Shown: positions 35,633-44,672 of the stretch, piece by piece
Position numbering within the stretch: position 1 is the first letter of the stretch
Layout: every line of letters starts with the position of its first letter
Origin: CAWCAW01 sp963714125
GTDB taxonomy: Bacteria > Actinomycetota > Acidimicrobiia > Acidimicrobiales > UBA8190
Direction: 5' to 3'
Length of the DNA stretch: 64,000 nucleotides
Assembly: GCA_963714125.1 (NCBI GenBank)
Contig: OY970234.1
Coordinates: 2,604,001-2,668,000 of the forward strand
Notes under the pieces: generated by a model
Databases searched by the model: none
The model's input: the letters and a program-made list of their open reading frames with translations, nothing else
Told to the model about the DNA's origin: nothing
Translations under genes and position numbers: made by a program

Positions 35633-37264
35633 GTGTCGGTGGAAGAGAACAGCCTGAGTGACCGCACCCTCCAAGCCGCTGAGCGGGGAGACGTCGCGGC
35701 CATGCGTAACCCCGCCAATCGGCTACAGATCCAAGGTGATCATGACGGAGCCGAAGTCTGGCATCGACGAGCCGCCGAGGCAGGGAGCACGAAGTCCATG
35801 AATCACCTCGCAAAGCTCCTTGAGGAAAGAGGTGATCTTGACGCTTCCCGTGCCTGGTACCGGCGGTCGGCAGATGCGGGAGATACCCTCGCTATGTCCA
35901 GCCTTGGGTTCTCCTCCAAGAACCAGGGCGATGTCGTCGCCGCCGAGGAGTGGTGGCGACGTGCGGCCGACAGCGGGAATGCCGCCGCCATGAGCAATCT
36001 TGGACTCCTATTCCTGGAAAGAGGAGCCTTCCAAGATGCAGAGGAGTCATTCCGGCGCGGTGCCGAAGCCGGTGAGCGCGCCGCCATGGACAACCTCGGG
36101 CACATGCTCAAAGACAAGGGCGACCCCGAGGGTGCCGAGAAGTGGTTCGCGAAGGGGGCCGAAAAGGGCAGCCCTTACTCGATGGCCAATCTGGCCTTTT
36201 TGCTTCTCGCAAGGGGTGACGTAGGTGAGGCGGAGGTGTGGTTGCGGAGAGGGGCCGACGAAGGGCACGTCCTCTGTATGGACAACCTCGGTCACATACT
36301 CAGGGCCAAGGGCGATCTCGAAAATGCCGAGAAGTGGTTTGCGCGTGGAGCCGAACAGGGCAGCTCCTTCGGCATGGGAGCCCTCGGCGCTCTGTACCAC
36401 CGGAGGGGTGATCTCGCCGAGGCAGAGGAGTGGTTCCGGCGCGGTGCGGATGCCGGTGATGTTGTGTCCATGCGCAATCTCGGCCTCATCCAGAGAGACA
36501 TAGGCAATCTTGCCGAGGCGGAAGCTTGGTATCGGCGGGCTGCGGACGCTGGGGACCTTAAGGCTGCCGATTCCCTGGCCTCGCTTCGTAGGAAGATCGA
36601 CGTCACCGACCGGCACTTGAACGCCATAGGCTTCGACAACTTCGGATGGGCGATGTCGAAGAACGCCGCAAGATTCCGGAGTTGGCAGAGCGAAGATGCC
36701 ACCCTCACCGAACGATTCTTTGATTCTCCCCCAGACCTGCATGTGTGGGACACCGACGAGATACGACGGGGCTTCTCGGAGTTCCAGGGCTTCATGGAGT
36801 CTCCGACCTTTCGGATCGAGGATTTGGAGCTGTCGGACGAGATGAGGGAGTTCGTTCAAACCGGGTTACCAAGCCTTTTGGAGGTTTCCATCTTCGAGAT
36901 TGGGCATGGCAAGTGCGTTCTCGCGATGACGAGGAGGAGAGCCGAGGACGACGTTCACTATTCCACGTTGTTGATGATTGTCTTCGCTGAGTGTTTTTGG
37001 GTCCTCGGGCTCGACCTGGTGGAGCGCGCATCTGTCATAGGGGAACGGGAAGGAGCCGTCGCGGGGTGGGTCCTAGAAAACCGAGCAACCGCAGACGCTG
37101 GAATCGAGAGATTCGATCCTTATGAACGCCGTTGGGACGGAATCGTGCCGCTCGAACACGACCCACTGACCCGGATGAGGCTCCTTGCTGAGCGCCTGCG
37201 GGACTCGATCAAGCTCACCAGTGATGTTTTCGCACTCAAACCTTTTGAGCCCACCAACGACTAG
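35633..37264 (+). CDS. Sel1/TPR-like repeat protein with unknown C-terminal domain
   Basis: The 543-residue protein has nine tandem 32-residue repeats (about 19-306) of the pattern G-D-x-x-x-M-x-N-L-G-x-x-x-x-x-x-G-D-x-x-x-A-E-x-W-[FY]-R-R-G-A-[DE]-A. This is a Sel1/TPR-type helical scaffold for binding other proteins. The C-terminal 215 residues (from about 325, NAIGFDNFGWAMSKN) form a separate alpha/beta domain that I do not recognise. There is no signal peptide. The GTG start has only a weak ribosome site. It lies between the lyase-like gene and the tRNA-Gly repeat region. Confidence 0.85.
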   Translation: MSVEENSLSDRTLQAAERGDVAAMRNPANRLQIQGDHDGAEVWHRRAAEAGSTKSMNHLAKLLEERGDLDASRAWYRRSADAGDTLAMSSLGFSSKNQGDVVAAEEWWRRAADSGNAAAMSNLGLLFLERGAFQDAEESFRRGAEAGERAAMDNLGHMLKDKGDPEGAEKWFAKGAEKGSPYSMANLAFLLLARGDVGEAEVWLRRGADEGHVLCMDNLGHILRAKGDLENAEKWFARGAEQGSSFGMGALGALYHRRGDLAEAEEWFRRGADAGDVVSMRNLGLIQRDIGNLAEAEAWYRRAADAGDLKAADSLASLRRKIDVTDRHLNAIGFDNFGWAMSKNAARFRSWQSEDATLTERFFDSPPDLHVWDTDEIRRGFSEFQGFMESPTFRIEDLELSDEMREFVQTGLPSLLEVSIFEIGHGKCVLAMTRRRAEDDVHYSTLLMIVFAECFWVLGLDLVERASVIGEREGAVAGWVLENRATADAGIERFDPYERRWDGIVPLEHDPLTRMRLLAERLRDSIKLTSDVFALKPFEPTND

Positions 37265-37380
37265 CGCTCCCGCGACAGTCACACCGGTTAGTAGCAACTG
37301 TTCGGTCTCTAGACTCATCCCGGCACACGCGTATGTACCCGTTGCGGAGGCGAGGGCCAAGCTGAGGACAGGTAAGGGGC

Positions 37381-37582
37381 ACACATAATCGGGGGTTGCG
37401 GTGGGTCGTGTATCCCATCGGGGCCGAGCAGGACGTGCCGTCGTCGGTGTCCCACACGAAACTCTGGGATCGACGCGAACCGCACGGTATCGCTATCGCG
37501 AATCTTAGACCTCCGTCCCTACCGTTCGAAGTTGATATGCAAACTCTTGGATTCCCGCGGATACCGGGTGCCTAGCCGGCAC
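37381..37582. repeat. Dispersed repeat, copy 2 (longest)
   Basis: About 200 bp that combine the parts seen separately at 32588-32665 and 33405-33555. A further fragment is at about 51975-52012. It lies about 400 bp left of the first tRNA-Gly remnant, while the 52.0 kb fragment lies about 270 bp left of the real tRNA, so the repeat may mark element ends. Confidence 0.5.
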
Positions 37583-37929
37583 TCAAGATGAACACGGCCT
37601 GGGGTGAGCGACGGCCTTCCTGTCGAGGATCGAAGTCTGGCGGTCATCGAGAGTCCACCGCGTTTGGTCCATGCTTCGTGCCACAACAACAAACACCGAT
37701 CGATGTTGCGCCGCTCTCCACGCAAGTGGTCCATCGGAATCGAAACATCCGCTCAGCTCGAAGTCATGTTCTCTCATCGTTGGTTCCACGCGAGGGACTG
37801 ATTCCCGTATGCGCACATTCGGATCGATGACCAACAAGTGAGAAAAGTAAGGTCAACATCCGCACCGACAAGAACGTCAGCAAATGTAGCAAGAAGAAAG
37901 CGCGCGACGGTTTCGGATGCGCCACGCCG
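37583..37929. other. Intergenic, no gene
   Basis: Between the dispersed repeat and the first attachment-like repeat. Short frames exist but show no motif or ribosome site. Confidence 0.3.
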
Positions 37930-38224
37930 GACCGGACGTCAGTCCCCGTACCGGGTGGATCTGGAACCTCTTCGAGCGGACGACGGGATTCGAACCCCCG
38001 ACCCTCACCTTGGCAAGGTGATTGTTTTCGTCCAGGGAGTCCACTCCAGTCCTCTGGAGTGCGATTCCGTCCACCCAGTTTCCATTGAATCGGCCCGAAT
38101 ACTCCCCTGTAGTAGAGCGCTCTACTACAAAACGTCGACGTCGCCCACGATGGTGACGGCCGGTGAGCCGGCTTGGAAGAACCCGTGATTCACACGCGTG
38201 TTTCGATCATCTTCGGACACCTTG
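37930..38224. repeat. Attachment-like repeat A: tRNA-Gly 3' fragment plus conserved flank
   Basis: Bases 37974-38022 match the 3' part of tRNA-Gly(GCC), from the 3' acceptor strand through the anticodon stem, with a few changes. The left 40 bp and the right 200 bp flanks are shared with copies B (47228-47495) and C (48665-49013). The right flank has CCACCCAGTTTCCATTGAAT and a perfect palindrome GTAGTAGAGCGCTCTACTAC at 38109-38128. This looks like a displaced attR of an integrated element. Confidence 0.82.
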
Positions 38225-38475
38225 TGGCTCACACAATTTTCGATAGAGGCTGGATCTCTTGCCGTGACGTCCGTTGCCTTTGCAATCGTCGGGCTGATCG
38301 GACACGACCGTCACGACTCCACGTCGAAATTGCGGCGTCTGTCCACCAGAGGGCTCAAACAGCGGGCTGGAGTTCCAGAGATGGAAACGACCAAACACTT
38401 AGTTGCATGCTTTGGCGACTCTCACAAGACGCGCATCACAGTTTCGGCCCACGTCCGAACTGCGATCCGACTCCG
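38225..38475. other. Short gene-free stretch between repeat A and antitoxin gene
   Basis: About 250 bp with no recognisable coding sequence on either strand. It is the 3' side of the TA-like pair transcribed toward it. Confidence 0.3.
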
Positions 38476-38757
38476 TCAGGATGTCTTCAGGTACTCGCGA
38501 ACTGCCCTTCGGACAACTTCTCCGGCTGTGACCCCTTCGACATCCGCACGCTCTTCGATCGCTTCTCGGAGATCGGGGTCGAAACGGACCGGCAAGCCTT
38601 CGGCCGGGGCCGATCCCATCCGAGGTCGCCCTGGGCGCCGACGGAGCTTTGTGACGTCGAGCCCCGCTTCGGCCTCGTCGGCCATCCGTTCAATCACCTC
38701 CTCGGTCAACTCTTTGCCGCTGCGAGACTTGCCGTAGGGCTTCTTGTTCTCAGTCAT
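38476..38757 (-). CDS. Antitoxin, ribbon-helix-helix type
   Basis: The start MTENKKPYGKSRSGKELTEE is chosen over an ATG 42 nt upstream; it overlaps the 3' end of the toxin gene by 8 nt. The C-terminal half has PVRFDPDLREAIEERADVEGVTAGEVVRRAVREYL, a ribbon-helix-helix DNA-binding and dimer domain. The basic, Pro/Arg-rich linker RRRPGRPRMG is common in such antitoxins. Its toxin partner upstream is frameshifted. If still made it may act only as a regulator. Confidence 0.78.
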   Translation of the reverse strand: MTENKKPYGKSRSGKELTEEVIERMADEAEAGLDVTKLRRRPGRPRMGSAPAEGLPVRFDPDLREAIEERADVEGVTAGEVVRRAVREYLKTS

Positions 38758-39018
38758 CTGCACCTCCAATTCCACGAAGCAAGATTTCATATTCAACACG
38801 CATCTTCATCGCGTGGATCACGACCTCGGTTCCATCCACACGAACAGCCACCACGATTTCAAACAAGCGGGCGGCTCGATCGGGACCAGGTAGAGCGCCT
38901 TGTCCTGATCTGCGCCGTCGTCGGCCACATAGAGCGCGTGATCGATTGCGTGCAGGATGTCGCCATCCTCGAACCGGTCCTCGATCTGATGCTTGCGAGC
39001 CGAATCGGCGATCTCCAC
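38750..39018 (-). pseudogene. Type II toxin (RelE/BrnT-like), frameshifted
   Basis: A GTG at 39018 opens MEIADSARKHQIEDRF-type sequence and ILHAIDHALYV, the N-terminal half of a small toxin found next to RHH antitoxins. At about 38886-38890 the frame is lost: CTGGTCCC should probably read CTGGGTCCC. The rest (PDRAARLFEIVVAVRVDGTE, then IHAMKMRVEYEILL) continues in another frame to 38750. One base insertion would restore a protein of about 88 residues. Toxin-first order and overlap with the antitoxin are intact. The family name is approximate. Confidence 0.72.
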
Positions 39019-39177
39019 GTAGGATATATCGTATCACGAAACTCCGTTCTCGGAAGCCAGGGCGTGATCGAGTTTCGAGCTCGTGACTCTTGACCGCTCG
39101 CAATCCGTTGAGCCCCCTGAGCGATCCCGCGCATGTAAGGATCCGAATTGCGGCATCTTGCGGCTCCACGACCTGGC
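39019..39177. promoter_or_regulatory. Upstream region of toxin pseudogene
   Basis: An A/T-rich block GATATATCGTATC (about 39025-39037), with GATA/TATC symmetry, abuts the toxin GTG start and is the likely promoter/operator of the module. Confidence 0.35.
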
Positions 39178-39988
39178 AGTTGCTGCGACTGTCGGCATTG
39201 GGTCGTGGCCCAGGAAAGGAGTGGCCGATATCGGGCGGGTGGGCGCTCCCATTTTTTCCTCGTGAGGGGTTGAGGGTCAAACAGTGGGGGCCTGAGAGAG
39301 CCCATCGTTGCAGGCACGATTTCCCTTGTTGCGACCTGCCGCCTTCCTCCTCATCGACGGGACAGTGGCGAGCTCAGCCTCGCGCTTGCCGGTCGAACGC
39401 GAGGAGGACCTGACGAAGAAACCATTCTCTGATGGCAAATACCGGCAGCCCATCGATCATCAACCGATATGCGCGTGACCATTCGATCTCCGAGGCAAAC
39501 TCGGCAACGGAGCTGGGGGCATTCTCTGGAAATGAAGCAGGTTGTGGGAGGGGTTCTTTATCCAGCCTTATGCCATGGCCAACAAGAACGCGGCCGATCG
39601 GATCGGTAGTCTGTGCTAGCTGGACACGTAAGTGTCGGGGGAGTCGTTCCGGTACGAATATCGACTCCGCATAGAGATACGACAGACCAGTGTTACATCC
39701 CTTGAGCAAAGCGCACCGGTGAGTCAGCCAATGGCCAGCGGCGACTCCGAGGTCATTTTGAGTTCTAGCTCTCACCGGGAACTGGCGAACCACGTCAGCC
39801 TTGAGCTGCTCGCCCGTCAGCGTCTCGAGGAACTGCGTGACAGTGTCTGGAGTATCGCCCAGTATGCGCCGCAGTTCAGAAGGATCAGAAGTCGTCGACA
39901 AGTCCCGCTTACGATCCGGGACGCGGGGAACTTGTGACGTGCCACCTTCTTCTCGAATCCGAGTCGCCACCGGCAGAACGTAGCCCTG
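39178..39988. repeat. Duplicated segment, copy 2
   Basis: Second copy of the 34612-35408 segment, same orientation, cut at 39988 where a transposase gene fragment begins. The left part (39178-39370) shows more substitutions than the lyase-coding part, as expected if only the gene is under selection. Confidence 0.85.
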
Positions 39989-39994
39989 CTTCAC
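39374..39994 (-). CDS. Chorismate lyase-like protein, copy 2 (5' end replaced)
   Basis: The 206-residue frame is about 90 percent identical to copy 1 over its length, including YLYAESIFVPERLPRHL and YRLMIDGLPVFAIREWFL. The family core appears complete. The first codons (MKQ) come from the adjacent transposase DNA, so the native start and promoter were lost. Third-base changes dominate between the copies, which hints that the product is or was constrained. Expression is doubtful. Confidence 0.66.
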   Translation of the reverse strand: MKQGYVLPVATRIREEGGTSQVPRVPDRKRDLSTTSDPSELRRILGDTPDTVTQFLETLTGEQLKADVVRQFPVRARTQNDLGVAAGHWLTHRCALLKGCNTGLSYLYAESIFVPERLPRHLRVQLAQTTDPIGRVLVGHGIRLDKEPLPQPASFPENAPSSVAEFASEIEWSRAYRLMIDGLPVFAIREWFLRQVLLAFDRQARG

Positions 39995-39995
39995 G

Positions 39996-40880
39996 GTGAC
40001 GCCCGAGACGCTGCTCGCATGGCACCGTCGGCTCGTGGCCCGACACTGGACCTATCCGCACCGCGCCCCGGGGCGGCCACTGGTTGATGAAAAGACGACG
40101 GGGCTCGTTGTCCGGCTGGCGAAGGAGAATCCACGGTGGGGCTACCGCCGCATCCAAGGCGAGCTGTTCAAGCTCGGCTTCCGCCTGGCGCCGAGCACCA
40201 TCGCCCGGATTCTGAAGGACCACGGAATCACTCCCGCCCCTCGGCGCAAAGGCCCCACCTGGCGGGCCTTCCTGCGAGCGCAGGCCTCCCATATCTTCGC
40301 TACTGACTTCTTTACAGTGGACACGCTCACCATGAAACAGCTCTACGTGCTCTTTGTCATCGAACTCGGCCGACGACAAGTATGGATCACGGGGGTGACC
40401 GACCATCCCCACGGTGCCTGGGTCACCCAGCAGGCGAGGAATGTTACGAGCAACCTCGAAGACGACGGTGTCGAGGTTGAGTTTCTCCTCCGGGACCGGG
40501 ATACAAAGTACGTGTCTGGTTTCGACACCGTCTTCACCGGGACCGGTGCTCAGGTGCTGCGCTCTCCGTTTCGGACCCCGAATGCCAATGCCCACGCCGA
40601 GAGGTTCGTCAGGACGGTCAGGGCCGAATGCCTCGACCACCTGATCATTGTGAACGCTCGCCATCTAGAACGGGTACTGCGCACCTACCTACGCCACTAC
40701 AACTGCCACCGTCCTCACCAAGGCATTTCGCAACAAATCCCGGGGTCCGGATCAGGGACTCGATTGACAGCACCCTCGTTCTTCAGTGGTAATAACCAGC
40801 GTCATCCCCGCCATCTCCCACGAGTCCAACGCCACGACCGATTGGGTGGTCTTATTCACGAGTACGAGCTTGTCGCCTGA
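39996..40880 (+). CDS. IS3/IS481-type transposase, N-terminally truncated
   Basis: The 294-residue frame (GTG start) has the DDE integrase core. The first Asp is in FFTVDT, the second in FLLRDRDTKY, the Glu in NAHAERFVRTVRAECLD, followed by HYNCHRPHQG. The C-terminus LGGLIHEYELVA is the normal family end. The first 70-80 residues of the usual protein are missing because the duplicated lyase segment joins here at about 39989. No inverted repeats were identified. It is probably inactive. Confidence 0.85.
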   Translation: MTPETLLAWHRRLVARHWTYPHRAPGRPLVDEKTTGLVVRLAKENPRWGYRRIQGELFKLGFRLAPSTIARILKDHGITPAPRRKGPTWRAFLRAQASHIFATDFFTVDTLTMKQLYVLFVIELGRRQVWITGVTDHPHGAWVTQQARNVTSNLEDDGVEVEFLLRDRDTKYVSGFDTVFTGTGAQVLRSPFRTPNANAHAERFVRTVRAECLDHLIIVNARHLERVLRTYLRHYNCHRPHQGISQQIPGSGSGTRLTAPSFFSGNNQRHPRHLPRVQRHDRLGGLIHEYELVA

Positions 40881-40940
40881 GGCCCGATCGAGTTTTCGGA
40901 CCTTACGGGCTGGCACATCGACCAGGAGGATTGTCCAGCC

Positions 40941-41294
40941 ATGCCCCTCGGAGAACGCATCCGTCAGCTCCGCAAGGAAGCCGGATGGTCACAAGCCGAA
41001 CTCGCCGAGAAGATCGCCGCTGACGCCGGCCGCGTGAACAAGTACGTGGCAGGCCGGATGGCCCCTGCCGCAGAGAGCCTGGTCCGTCTCGCCGAGGTCC
41101 TGAACGTCTCGATCGACTACCTGCTCATCGACGGCGTTCCGCGCCGTCCCCTGCACTCCGCAGAAGACGCCCTCGGTGATCGGCTCGCCGTGGTCGCCGA
41201 ACTCGCCGACGAGGACCTGAACCTGGTTGTCAGCTTCATCGACGCCCTCGTCGCCAAGACCCGCATGAAGGCCCACACCGCCAGCATCAGCTGA
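40941..41294 (+). CDS. XRE-family helix-turn-helix regulator
   Basis: The 117-residue protein starts at an ATG with AGGAGG upstream. Residues 4-60 form a Cro/CI-type HTH (IRQLRKEAGWSQAELAEKIAADAGRVNKYVAGRMAPAAESLVRLAEVL), followed by the NVSIDYLL segment. The C-terminal part (about 75-110) is a helical dimer region. Such genes often control mobile or TA elements. It lies downstream of the truncated transposase inside the island. Confidence 0.86.
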   Translation: MPLGERIRQLRKEAGWSQAELAEKIAADAGRVNKYVAGRMAPAAESLVRLAEVLNVSIDYLLIDGVPRRPLHSAEDALGDRLAVVAELADEDLNLVVSFIDALVAKTRMKAHTASIS

Positions 41295-41933
41295 CGCCTG
41301 CCGGGAACGTCACCCTCCCAGCTCGTCGGCCCCTTCTCGCATCCGCACCGCCCGAAGGCGGCGGCGGAGCCGCCGACGGAGGGTGGGGCGGCTTGAAAGA
41401 GTAGAGAAGGTTCTAGGCAACAGCTCCCGATCGGCCGGAACGAGCACTGAGCGTCACCCTGCAGAACGGCCCGACGCGGCACCGACGAAGAGCGCCCGGA
41501 AGGCGGCACTGGCGAGTGCACGGGTGTGGACTCTGACTGACCCCCTCTGGCGGCAACGAGGGTGACATTCGCACCGGCGATCCCGGCGGGCTCGATGCCC
41601 GTCTGGTCGCCGCTCTTCGTGACCGGCGCCGACAGGACCTCCTGGACGCGCTCTCGATCACCGCCGCACACGGGCTCACGTCGCGCCGGTTGGAACGCGG
41701 GGAGCAGCGACGGTGCCGGGAGCCCACCAGCGGGCGCCAGAACGGCCGCAGAGGCGAGAACGAGGCGAAGAGCAAACCCGCTTCACCCTCGGCCGGGATC
41801 ACGGCCGCAGCGGGCATTTCAGGCAGGGCAACCCCCGCCCGCGGGCGATTGCAATCGTGTTCAAGATCATCTCATGGGCGCGCCGGAGCCGGGTGGACTG
41901 CCGGGGAAGGGGCTCAGACTGGTTCAGGGAGCG
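41295..41933. other. Gene-free stretch, possible coding decay
   Basis: About 640 bp. A GC-rich hairpin (GGCGGCGG...CCGCC, about 41357-41375) sits downstream of the regulator and may end its transcript. Around 41560-41720 a plus frame reads like decayed protein (ALRDRRRQDLLDALSITAAH) but I cannot name it. Confidence 0.35.
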
Positions 41934-42290
41934 TCAGGAGAGGCGTTGACGCGCTTCGGTTCGACCTGCGTCCGTAAGCTCCAACCATCCGATCTCCGCG
42001 AGTCCCGGTGATCGACTGAGTGCCTTCCACTCTGAAACCGCCCGGTCGGCGATTGCTTCCGCATCACCCGACCAGGCTTGGATCGTGAGAGGAGCTTTGC
42101 TCTCGTCAAGATCGCCGAAGATGGCAAGGGTCTCGCCAACAAGAACACGCAAACACTTTCCAACGATGTCGAAAAGGTCAGGACCTTCCTCAATCCCGAG
42201 CTTGAATCGAGCAACAGAGACGATCTCTGACAGTTGAATTATGTCGTCTAGTCCACGACTCAGAATTTCTCCTTCAAGAGAATTGCTCAC
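41934..42290 (-). CDS. Putative immunity protein for the RHS toxin
   Basis: The 118-residue acidic, mostly helical protein begins at an ATG overlapping the TGA of the RHS-tip gene (ATGA), so it is translationally coupled to the toxin. This position, just after a polymorphic toxin C-terminus, is the normal place of an immunity gene. No known immunity family is recognised (segments LDDIIQLSEIVSVARFKLGIEEG, LRVLVGETLAIFGDLDESK, LTIQAWSGDAEAIADRAVSEW). The assignment is by context. Confidence 0.62.
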   Translation of the reverse strand: MSNSLEGEILSRGLDDIIQLSEIVSVARFKLGIEEGPDLFDIVGKCLRVLVGETLAIFGDLDESKAPLTIQAWSGDAEAIADRAVSEWKALSRSPGLAEIGWLELTDAGRTEARQRLS

Positions 42291-43749
42291 TGGATATACA
42301 CCTTTGATTCAGAACCATCAGGATATTGAACGTCGATCGTGTCCCCACCCGAACCGGAGAACGTGCGGTATTGGACTGTTGTTCCGTCAGGCAACCCGAC
42401 GAGGAGTCTTCCCCCGGTGTTTTGAGTTACCTGGCCGCCCCGCGCCAACTGGCCAAACACCTGATTTAGATCAGCTTGACTACCCACAACTGGATAATTC
42501 CGACCCATCTCAAGACCAGACAACACCTCCTGGATCGAGGCCGCATTTGATGCCGCTCCTTCCGCAGCGACTTCCGCTCCAGCTTCCGTAAACGGCACTT
42601 CGGCTATTCCCAGCTCACCTGCTCCAGGAACTAGCAGACCTCCCACGTAATATGGCAGCTGGCCGCCGAGGTCATATGCGTCGGGATTGGAGCATGGATA
42701 CGGGGCCGGAACTGACGGCAAGCCGGCCAGGTTATTGAACGTGTTGTGCGCTCCTGCCACTGCGTTCGCACCACCGGTCCTGTTCGCATAGCAGGCCGAA
42801 CTGACGCATTGATACGCGTTATCGGCGTTGTGCCACGCGTTGACCACAGTCGCCTTGCCCCGGCAGCCGCCGTTCGGGTTGTGGCCGAAGACGCACCACA
42901 ATCCCAGCGGATCGCTGTTGTTCACCGGATCGTCGGCCGCATAGGAATATGGCTGGTCTGTGCTTGCGAGGTCCGGATCAACACTCGTGAACACATCCGT
43001 CGACGGGTCATACCACCGTGCTCGCATGTTGTACAAGCCGGTTGCCGCGTCCTGATATTGCCCCGCATATCCAAAGCCTGAGGGAACCACACCGAGGTCG
43101 AGTTCTAGTTGGGCACCGTCGGCGCTGTACTCCAACCCTTCTGTGGCGTCACCCGACGAATCGGTCATGGCGTAGCTCGAGAGCCCATCTGCTTGATTGA
43201 AATTCACGAATGTCGGAGTAGATGAGCTCATATCGACCTCTTCGACAGGCGTCGCCCCTGGTCCATAGATATAGGCATTGACGCCGTCAGACAGAATCAG
43301 TGGCTCGCTGTTCAAGGTAGCCCACACGAACTCCTGAGTGCTGGCGCCACTTGTGGCGCCGTATTCGAGTCCATCTCCGTTGTAGAGATAGGCCGTATCG
43401 GTGTCAGAGACTGACGACGAGACCATCTGCCCAGTTTGGTCAAATCCGTAGTCACCGACGTCAGAGTCCTCGGTCTCATCGGTGACGTTGGTGCGGTCGC
43501 CAATGGTGTCATACGTGTAGGACAAGCTGTCGCCCTGATCACTGGTAAGGACCTCGCCGGCGGCGTCGAAGGTCTGCGCCTCGTCGCTACCGCCGAGCTC
43601 TGAAATGGCTGTGGGGTTGCCAGCTGCGTCGTAGGCATAGTCGCTGTTTCCAGTCGGTTCAGAGGGAACCGTGTCGCCCCAATTCTGGTAGGTGAGACGG
43701 CCTGCCGGGTCGTAGGCCATGACCTGGTCGGAAACGTCGGCGTGGCATC
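42287..43749 (-). pseudogene. RHS-repeat protein, 3' part with C-terminal toxin tip (split by IS21)
   Basis: The piece carries YD/RHS repeats (YDPAGRLTYQNWG, YAYDAAGNPTAIS) and the RHS-core end (GYAGQYQDAATGLYNMRARWYDPSTDVFTSVDPD, then NNSDPLGLW). After the core come about 200 residues of tip. A hydrophobic stretch and an Ala-rich helix are followed by a 90-residue C-terminal domain (NYPVVGSQADLNQVFGQLARGG, LVGLPDGTTVQYRTFS, then DVQYPDGSESKVYIQ). I read this as the toxin, but its class is unknown. The coding sequence joins the 46317-47211 piece in frame once the IS is removed. The upstream RHS part is cut at repeat B, so no complete gene is present. Confidence 0.85.
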
Positions 43750-43898
43750 TGGGAATGTCAACCTGATTTGGCCCCAGAGCGACGGCTTGATTTGGCCCCA
43801 CCTGATGGGGCGGACCGAAGGGACCCGCTGTAGCTCTGTGTAAGGCGCTGAGGAGAGAGATGCGGCCCGAGGTGCCAGAACGTGAGCAGGGCTTATGG

Positions 43899-44672
43899 TC
43901 ATTTGCGGCGGGGACGAGCCTTGGTGGTGCGCAGACGGTGGGACTCGGTGCCGGTCTCGATGATGTGTGCATTGAACGTGAGCCGGTCGACGATCGCAGC
44001 GACAAGACGCGGATCGGGGATGACGTTGCCCCACTCGCTGAAGGGGAGATTCGAGGCGGTGGCCACCGAGGCGCGCTCCTCGCGCTCGGTGATGATCTGA
44101 AACAAGAGCTCTGCCCCACGAAGATCGAGCTGGACGTAGCCGAGCTCGTCCAAGCACAGAAGGTCGAGACGCCCGTAGCGGGCCACGATGCGCGACAGAC
44201 GCCGTTCGTCGGCGGCCTCCACCAACTCATTGACCAGTTGTGCCGCAGTCACATAACGCACCCGGTGTCCCTGCTCGCACGCGGCCACCCCCATGCCGAT
44301 GAGCAGGTGGCTTTTGCCTGTGCCCGAATCGCCCAGGAACACCACCGGTTCACCAGCGGCAAGGTAGGAGCCTGAGGCCAACACGGCGACAGTGGCCGGC
44401 TCGACATGGGCGGTGACCGAGCAGTCGAAGTCCGAGAGTCGCTTCATGCGCGGGAAGTGGGCCTCTCGCACCCGCCGCTGGCGACGTCGTTCTGAGCGTT
44501 CGTCCATCTCGGTGGCGAGTACCTCGGCGAGGAAGCAGAGGTGTCCTATCTGCGATCGCTTGGCCTCTTCAGCCAGACGGGGCGCTTCGGTGCGCACCGC
44601 CGGCAGGTGCAGCTCCCGGGTGGCCGCCCCGATGGCGGCCAGCGCGGCGGTCTCGGTCATCTTGGTCGTCAT
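43899..44672 (-). CDS. istB: IS21-family helper ATPase IstB
   Basis: The 257-residue AAA+ protein has Walker A GDSGTGKSH, Walker B LLCLDELGY and the conserved LVNELVEAADERRLSR, ATASNLPFSEW and RLTFNAHIIE segments typical of IstB. It assembles on target DNA and activates the IstA transposase. Its ATG overlaps the istA stop by 4 nt, indicating translational coupling. The protein appears full length. Confidence 0.95.
   Translation of the reverse strand: MTTKMTETAALAAIGAATRELHLPAVRTEAPRLAEEAKRSQIGHLCFLAEVLATEMDERSERRRQRRVREAHFPRMKRLSDFDCSVTAHVEPATVAVLASGSYLAAGEPVVFLGDSGTGKSHLLIGMGVAACEQGHRVRYVTAAQLVNELVEAADERRLSRIVARYGRLDLLCLDELGYVQLDLRGAELLFQIITEREERASVATASNLPFSEWGNVIPDPRLVAAIVDRLTFNAHIIETGTESHRLRTTKARPRRK

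Noticed and set aside
37838..38188. Plus-strand ORF containing DDGIRTPDPHLGKV
   Set aside because: This is the well-known false translation of tRNA sequence read antisense; the DNA is the tRNA-Gly fragment.
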